Of a stretch of DNA of 64,000 bases, positions 59,799 through 64,000 are shown one piece after another. Both the position numbers and the translations under genes were made by a program. Within the stretch, counting starts at the first letter, position 1; each line of letters opens with the position of its first letter. This stretch comes from Sphingobacteriia bacterium. Its GTDB lineage: Bacteria; Bacteroidota; Bacteroidia; Chitinophagales; Chitinophagaceae. The notes beneath the pieces were generated by a model. It was not told where the DNA came from. It ran no database searches and saw only the letters and a list, made by a program, of their open reading frames with translations. The DNA lies in assembly GCA_004294135.1 (NCBI GenBank), contig RDZY01000009.1, forward strand, positions 62,001 to 126,000, given 5' to 3'.

Positions 59799-61805
59799 TT
59801 ATAGTTTAGCAATCATAAATTCGGGTAAAATCTTGACTAGATTCCCAATTATTTTCCAATAAAAATTCGGATACAATTCAAAGCTCTGGTGATTGCCCAG
59901 TAATTTTTTAGCAATAGTAGCTGGGGCCACCGCATTGCTCGGTTGTGCTAAGTGAGCAGTCATTTTAGTTGTTACAAAGCCAGGCGTAACGGCCTGCACC
60001 AGAATGCCTTTGCTTTTTAATTCTTGCCGCAACCCAAATAGATAAGCATGAAAACCTGCTTTGGAAGATCCGTATATAAAATTAGATTTCCTGCCACGAA
60101 GTGCAGCAATAGAAGATAGTCCAATTATTTTTTTCAGCCTACCATCGTTGCTTTTCACCAATTCGTTGATGATGGAAACAGCACCCATATAATTCACCAT
60201 ATTAGCTTCGAGTAATATTTGTGGATTCTGGAATACCTGTTCATTACCTACCAATAAACCAGCAGCGTATAAAATAGTATGGGGCTGATATGGCAGCGAT
60301 GCTACCAAAAGAGGATGCGAAACAATATCAGCCGCATCAAAAGCATGAATACTTGCGTTTGCTTCCAAACCCTGTTCGGATACCCATATTTTAAGTGCCT
60401 CGGTATTCTTAGATGCCAATATAAAAAAAGCATTGGGATAAGCTTTTACCCACTCCAAAAGAATGGCTTTGGCAATATCACTGTTGGCGCCTAGTATTAA
60501 AAATACTTGGGAATAAGCTGTATGCAGTCGCTCCATTTGATAAGATATAAATTTATTGTTTTCAGCCAATTGATTGGGATACTGTGTAAGGTAATGCTGC
60601 ATGCTCAAACGCGCATCTTTGGTCAAGTAAATCCTCCCATTTAACGAGGTCACTATCTCGTCTAACTGGTCTAGTATAGTCCAAATTTTGGAATCGATTT
60701 TTATATCCAAAGCCAAGGTATACCCTTCCATAGGAAAATGAAGGTATCGGCTGTTGTGCGACTTGCCAAATAGCTTTAAAACGGCCAAAAAAGATCCCAA
60801 TCGGTGTGTAGAAAGTAGGGTTAATATTTTTTTTAATCCATTATAAGCGTCTACTTTAGGAATTACAAGCTGGTATTGTAGAAACCCTTTTTTTGAATAA
60901 ATTTTATTCCAATTATTTATTTTATCGAGTGGATAAAAATAATCATCGTAATGAATTATTTTATGTTGTGCATTGGAAGATGGCTTGTGGTAATAGATCC
61001 AATTAAAGCATTTTACAAAAAAATGATTCAATACCCATCCAGGAAAAAAGAAGGGAATATTCAACAAGGGCTTACCGTGCAGCACCAGAGATTTCTGCTT
61101 TACTTCATCAGCAGCAGCGTGCTCACCCAGTAAAAGTACGGATCTACCTATCTGTTCACCCTTGGCCAAACAATCAATCCATGCCACAGAATAAGTAGCA
61201 CCAGCATTGGCTTCAAAGTATGCAAAAATTTCTTGCAGATTGCGAGCTCTGCAAGCGGTTTGTTTAATAAAGGCAGTCGCTATTTTTTTCAGCACAATGG
61301 TCAGTTCAACAATAATACCAGTGGCACCCATGCCGCCAGCGGTCTGCGCAAATAAATCATCAGCAGCCGATAGCACCTGTATTTCACCAAATGCATCAAT
61401 CAGTTTAATACATTGCGTATGATCACTAAAAACACCATCAATATGGTGGTTCTTACCATGTATATCCGAAGCAAAAGCACCACCAATGGTAATGAATTTG
61501 GTGCCAGGAGATACGGGTAAAAAAAAACCTTTTGGAACAATTGTTTCAAGTATTTCAGAGAGTAATACGCCCGCTTGGCAAGTAATAATACCCGCTACTT
61601 CATCAAAAAAAATAATTTTATTCAATGCAAGTGTAGAAACCACGTTTTTACTGAGGGAAGCATCGCCATAACACCTGCCATTGCCACGGGCAATCAACTG
61701 CGGGTATTGTGCAATAGCCCGAATGATTTCATCGTATGAATTGGGTGCAATAAAGTTGCAAGTCCTGCTGGGATACAAGCCCCAGTTACTCAATTCCAAC
61801 TTCAT
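59799..61805 (-). CDS. DprE1-like FAD oxidoreductase fused to DprE2-like SDR
   Basis: N-terminal half: LIARGNGRCYGDASLS, ASDIHGKNHHIDG, RIYLTKDARLS. C-terminal half: ILGANSDIAKAI, SSIAALRGRKSNFIYGSSKAGFHAY (YxxxK). Confidence 0.9.
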   Translation of the reverse strand: MKLELSNWGLYPSRTCNFIAPNSYDEIIRAIAQYPQLIARGNGRCYGDASLSKNVVSTLALNKIIFFDEVAGIITCQAGVLLSEILETIVPKGFFLPVSPGTKFITIGGAFASDIHGKNHHIDGVFSDHTQCIKLIDAFGEIQVLSAADDLFAQTAGGMGATGIIVELTIVLKKIATAFIKQTACRARNLQEIFAYFEANAGATYSVAWIDCLAKGEQIGRSVLLLGEHAAADEVKQKSLVLHGKPLLNIPFFFPGWVLNHFFVKCFNWIYYHKPSSNAQHKIIHYDDYFYPLDKINNWNKIYSKKGFLQYQLVIPKVDAYNGLKKILTLLSTHRLGSFLAVLKLFGKSHNSRYLHFPMEGYTLALDIKIDSKIWTILDQLDEIVTSLNGRIYLTKDARLSMQHYLTQYPNQLAENNKFISYQMERLHTAYSQVFLILGANSDIAKAILLEWVKAYPNAFFILASKNTEALKIWVSEQGLEANASIHAFDAADIVSHPLLVASLPYQPHTILYAAGLLVGNEQVFQNPQILLEANMVNYMGAVSIINELVKSNDGRLKKIIGLSSIAALRGRKSNFIYGSSKAGFHAYLFGLRQELKSKGILVQAVTPGFVTTKMTAHLAQPSNAVAPATIAKKLLGNHQSFELYPNFYWKIIGNLVKILPEFMIAKL

Positions 61806-63145
61806 ATAAATTTTGCATTAATCTCATAAATATAAAGCATAATAAAAAGCACCAGTGTTACCAATAGTGGTTTGTTACTAATGATTTTTTCAACAGGATC
61901 ATCGGATATATTTTCATTGCTATCAAAATAAAAAAACAAGATGGCCGCAGCGGCAATATTCATTAAAAAGAAAAAATAGGGCGATTGAATAGCCAACACA
62001 AAATAAGCATGTACATTCAACAATACAATGGCGGCCATTGCAAAATTATACATGAGGTGTTGAAGCATCATGGCGTCTTCTTTGTTGTATTTTCTACCAG
62101 CTATACTGGAATTAGTTGAAAGCCTACATTCCAAGTATCTTTTATTCAAGCACAATGCAAGGATAGACAGGGTAAGCGTTGCAACAAACCAGCCCGTTAA
62201 TGGGGTTGCTGAAATAGATGCGCCATAAAATATACGAATCAGGTAGAAAGAGCAGAGTAAGAGCATATCAAAAAAACGAATTCGTTTTCCCCTCACAGAA
62301 TAAAAATAATTTAGGCCTAAGTATCCCAATAAAATAATGGTGGAGTGTACTGCTACTATTGCGCTTAAAGCTAGGCCAATACCCATTAATAAAAGCGCGA
62401 AAAAAACAGCGGGACTCACCGCCACATCTGCCGCAGCTAGTGGTCTTTTTTGTTTGAGCGGATGGCGTCTATCGTTTTCAATATCTAATAAATCATTCAG
62501 AATATAACAACCAGAGGCAATCAAAGAAAAGCAAATAAACCCGACTAATAAATACCCCAAAATATGCAGTTGGTAATTCCCCGATAATAAAAAAGGCATG
62601 AAAATAATTCCGTTTTTAATCCAGTTACGAGGGCGGATTAATTTGCAATAATCTGTGATGGAATTTTTTTGGGTATTGAGATCCTGTACCCTTATGGCGT
62701 GTTTGGCTTTAGCAAAAATGGGCTCATCGGCTTTGGAGTCGCCCATATAATCAAAATCATCACCCCATTTTTGGATGATAAAATCTAGTTTTTCCTTACC
62801 CTTTAAATTCCGTTCAACACTACCATCAATCGCATGAAAGAGTTGAAGTGGTGCTACTATTTTTTGTACGAAAAATAGGGGGCTGGCACTTACTACTACT
62901 ATTTTATCGTACTTTTTTTTATTGGTTTCCATCCATTGCAAAACGGCTGGATTAATGAGTAGGCTTGGGTTATAGTCAACCACCAGCTCTGAAAGCAATA
63001 GCTGCTTTAGTTGCAGTAAACTGCCGCGCCTTAAAAAAAAGTGTTGGAAAATAAAAAAGGGATTGCGAATCAACTTTCGAAAGAAAGCCTCTTTAAAAAA
63101 ATCATTTTTAAAGAAAGTTCCGTCGAAATCTATCACGCAAATCAT
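61802..63145 (-). CDS. HAD phosphatase fused to UbiA-family prenyltransferase (DPPR synthase-like)
   Basis: Start MICVIDFDGTFFKND at 63145 (ATGA overlap with upstream gene); HAD motif MGDSKADEPIF; UbiA NDLLDIENDRRHPLKQKRPLA. Confidence 0.88.
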   Translation of the reverse strand: MICVIDFDGTFFKNDFFKEAFFRKLIRNPFFIFQHFFLRRGSLLQLKQLLLSELVVDYNPSLLINPAVLQWMETNKKKYDKIVVVSASPLFFVQKIVAPLQLFHAIDGSVERNLKGKEKLDFIIQKWGDDFDYMGDSKADEPIFAKAKHAIRVQDLNTQKNSITDYCKLIRPRNWIKNGIIFMPFLLSGNYQLHILGYLLVGFICFSLIASGCYILNDLLDIENDRRHPLKQKRPLAAADVAVSPAVFFALLLMGIGLALSAIVAVHSTIILLGYLGLNYFYSVRGKRIRFFDMLLLCSFYLIRIFYGASISATPLTGWFVATLTLSILALCLNKRYLECRLSTNSSIAGRKYNKEDAMMLQHLMYNFAMAAIVLLNVHAYFVLAIQSPYFFFLMNIAAAAILFFYFDSNENISDDPVEKIISNKPLLVTLVLFIMLYIYEINAKFI

Positions 63146-64000
63146 TCGGCTAAAACGGGTCTGGATACACTTACTTGTTCCTGAATCCATTCATAGGTCT
63201 TTGTTAAACCTTCAGCCAAGGGACGGCTGGGAGCCCATCCTAATGCTTGTTTAATTAATTTATTGTCAGAATTGCGACCTCTCACACCCGTATAACTAAC
63301 GGGAATATTATTGATAGACAAGGGTTTATTGGCAATCTTCATTACCATCGCAGCCAATTGATTCAATGAAACCATTTCTTCGGAACCAATATTAACGGGG
63401 CCAATAAAATTCGATTCCATCAATCGCTCAACGGCTTCAAGGCATTCATCAATATAAAGAAAAGAGCGGGTTTGCAAACCATCACCCCATACATCAATAA
63501 ACCCATTTTCAGCAGCTTCGGCCACTTTTCTACAAATAGCAGCAGGGGCTTTTTCCTTGCCACCTACCCAAGTACCTTCGGGACCAAATACATTGTGAAA
63601 ACGAGCAATACGTATATCGAGACCATAATTTTTATTGAAAGCCAAGTAAAGTCGCTCACTGAATAATTTCTCCCAGCCATATTCACTATCAGGAGCCGCA
63701 GGGTAAGCAGAAGATTCAGCGCATTTTGGATTGGCAGGATCCATCTGGTTGTATTCGGGATAAATACAGGCCGAGGACGAATAAAATATTTTTTTAACCC
63801 CCATTTTATTAGCCTCACGAATAATATTCAAATTTATGGAAGCTGAATTGTGCATTAGATTGGCGTCGTTATCACCAGTAAAAATATACCCTGCACCACC
63901 CATATCAGAAGCCAATTGGTACACTTCATCAAAAGGCATATCCAAAATCTGTCGAACGAATTCCTGATCTGTGAGATCGCCAAGAATGAACTCATCGGCG
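63142..64000 (-). CDS. GDP-mannose 3,5-epimerase-like SDR (5' part beyond window)
   Basis: ASDMGGAGYIFTGDNDANLMHNSASINLNI, RFHNVFGPEGTWVGGKEKAPAAICRK, WGDGLQTRSFLYIDECLEAVERL, GVRGRNSDNKLIKQALGWAP; frame stays open (ADEFILGDLTDQEFVRQILDMPF) to 64000, so the ORF-track start at 63945 is not real. Confidence 0.85.
   Translation of the reverse strand, partial: ADEFILGDLTDQEFVRQILDMPFDEVYQLASDMGGAGYIFTGDNDANLMHNSASINLNIIREANKMGVKKIFYSSSACIYPEYNQMDPANPKCAESSAYPAAPDSEYGWEKLFSERLYLAFNKNYGLDIRIARFHNVFGPEGTWVGGKEKAPAAICRKVAEAAENGFIDVWGDGLQTRSFLYIDECLEAVERLMESNFIGPVNIGSEEMVSLNQLAAMVMKIANKPLSINNIPVSYTGVRGRNSDNKLIKQALGWAPSRPLAEGLTKTYEWIQEQVSVSRPVLAE

Overview
The window is chromosomal DNA from a Bacteroidota bacterium, probably Chitinophagaceae-like. 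This placement rests on gene content, TAnnTTTG-type promoter elements and codon style; no database search was run. From left to right it contains: (1) the end of an exopolysaccharide locus (glycosyltransferase with an MshEN/GSPII_E-like N-terminus, BcsB-like protein, histidine kinase, GH5 glycanase); (2) an ABC exporter pair and a TIGR01777 epimerase; (3) a complete minus-strand dcw cluster mraZ-mraW-ftsL-ftsI-murE-mraY-murD-ftsW-murG-murC-ftsQ-ftsA-ftsZ without murF, with a clear terminator after ftsZ and a visible MraZ-type operator plus two inverted consensus DnaA boxes upstream; (4) queA; (5) a metal-efflux block (His-rich small proteins, Cus/Czc-type RND, chrA, secreted SOD) followed by an AcrAB/OprM-like RND operon with an embedded CNNM/CorC protein; (6) yqgE, atpDC, an AI-2E family transporter, glpFK, envC-like, DUF4292 and dut genes; (7) a surface-glycan locus with WcaJ-like and Wzi-like proteins, a 2OG-Fe(II) oxygenase, a DUF707-like protein, a higBA toxin-antitoxin module, and a tightly coupled minus-strand operon GME-like > HAD-UbiA > DprE1-DprE2 fusion > GT-C. 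The operon in (7) resembles the mycobacterial decaprenyl-phosphoryl-arabinose pathway compressed into two fusion proteins. Two observations stand out: that compact polyprenyl-phospho-pentofuranose pathway, and a dispersed degenerate heptanucleotide repeat (consensus about GACGGTR/GACYGTG) at gene edges that has entered coding sequence at two or more loci.
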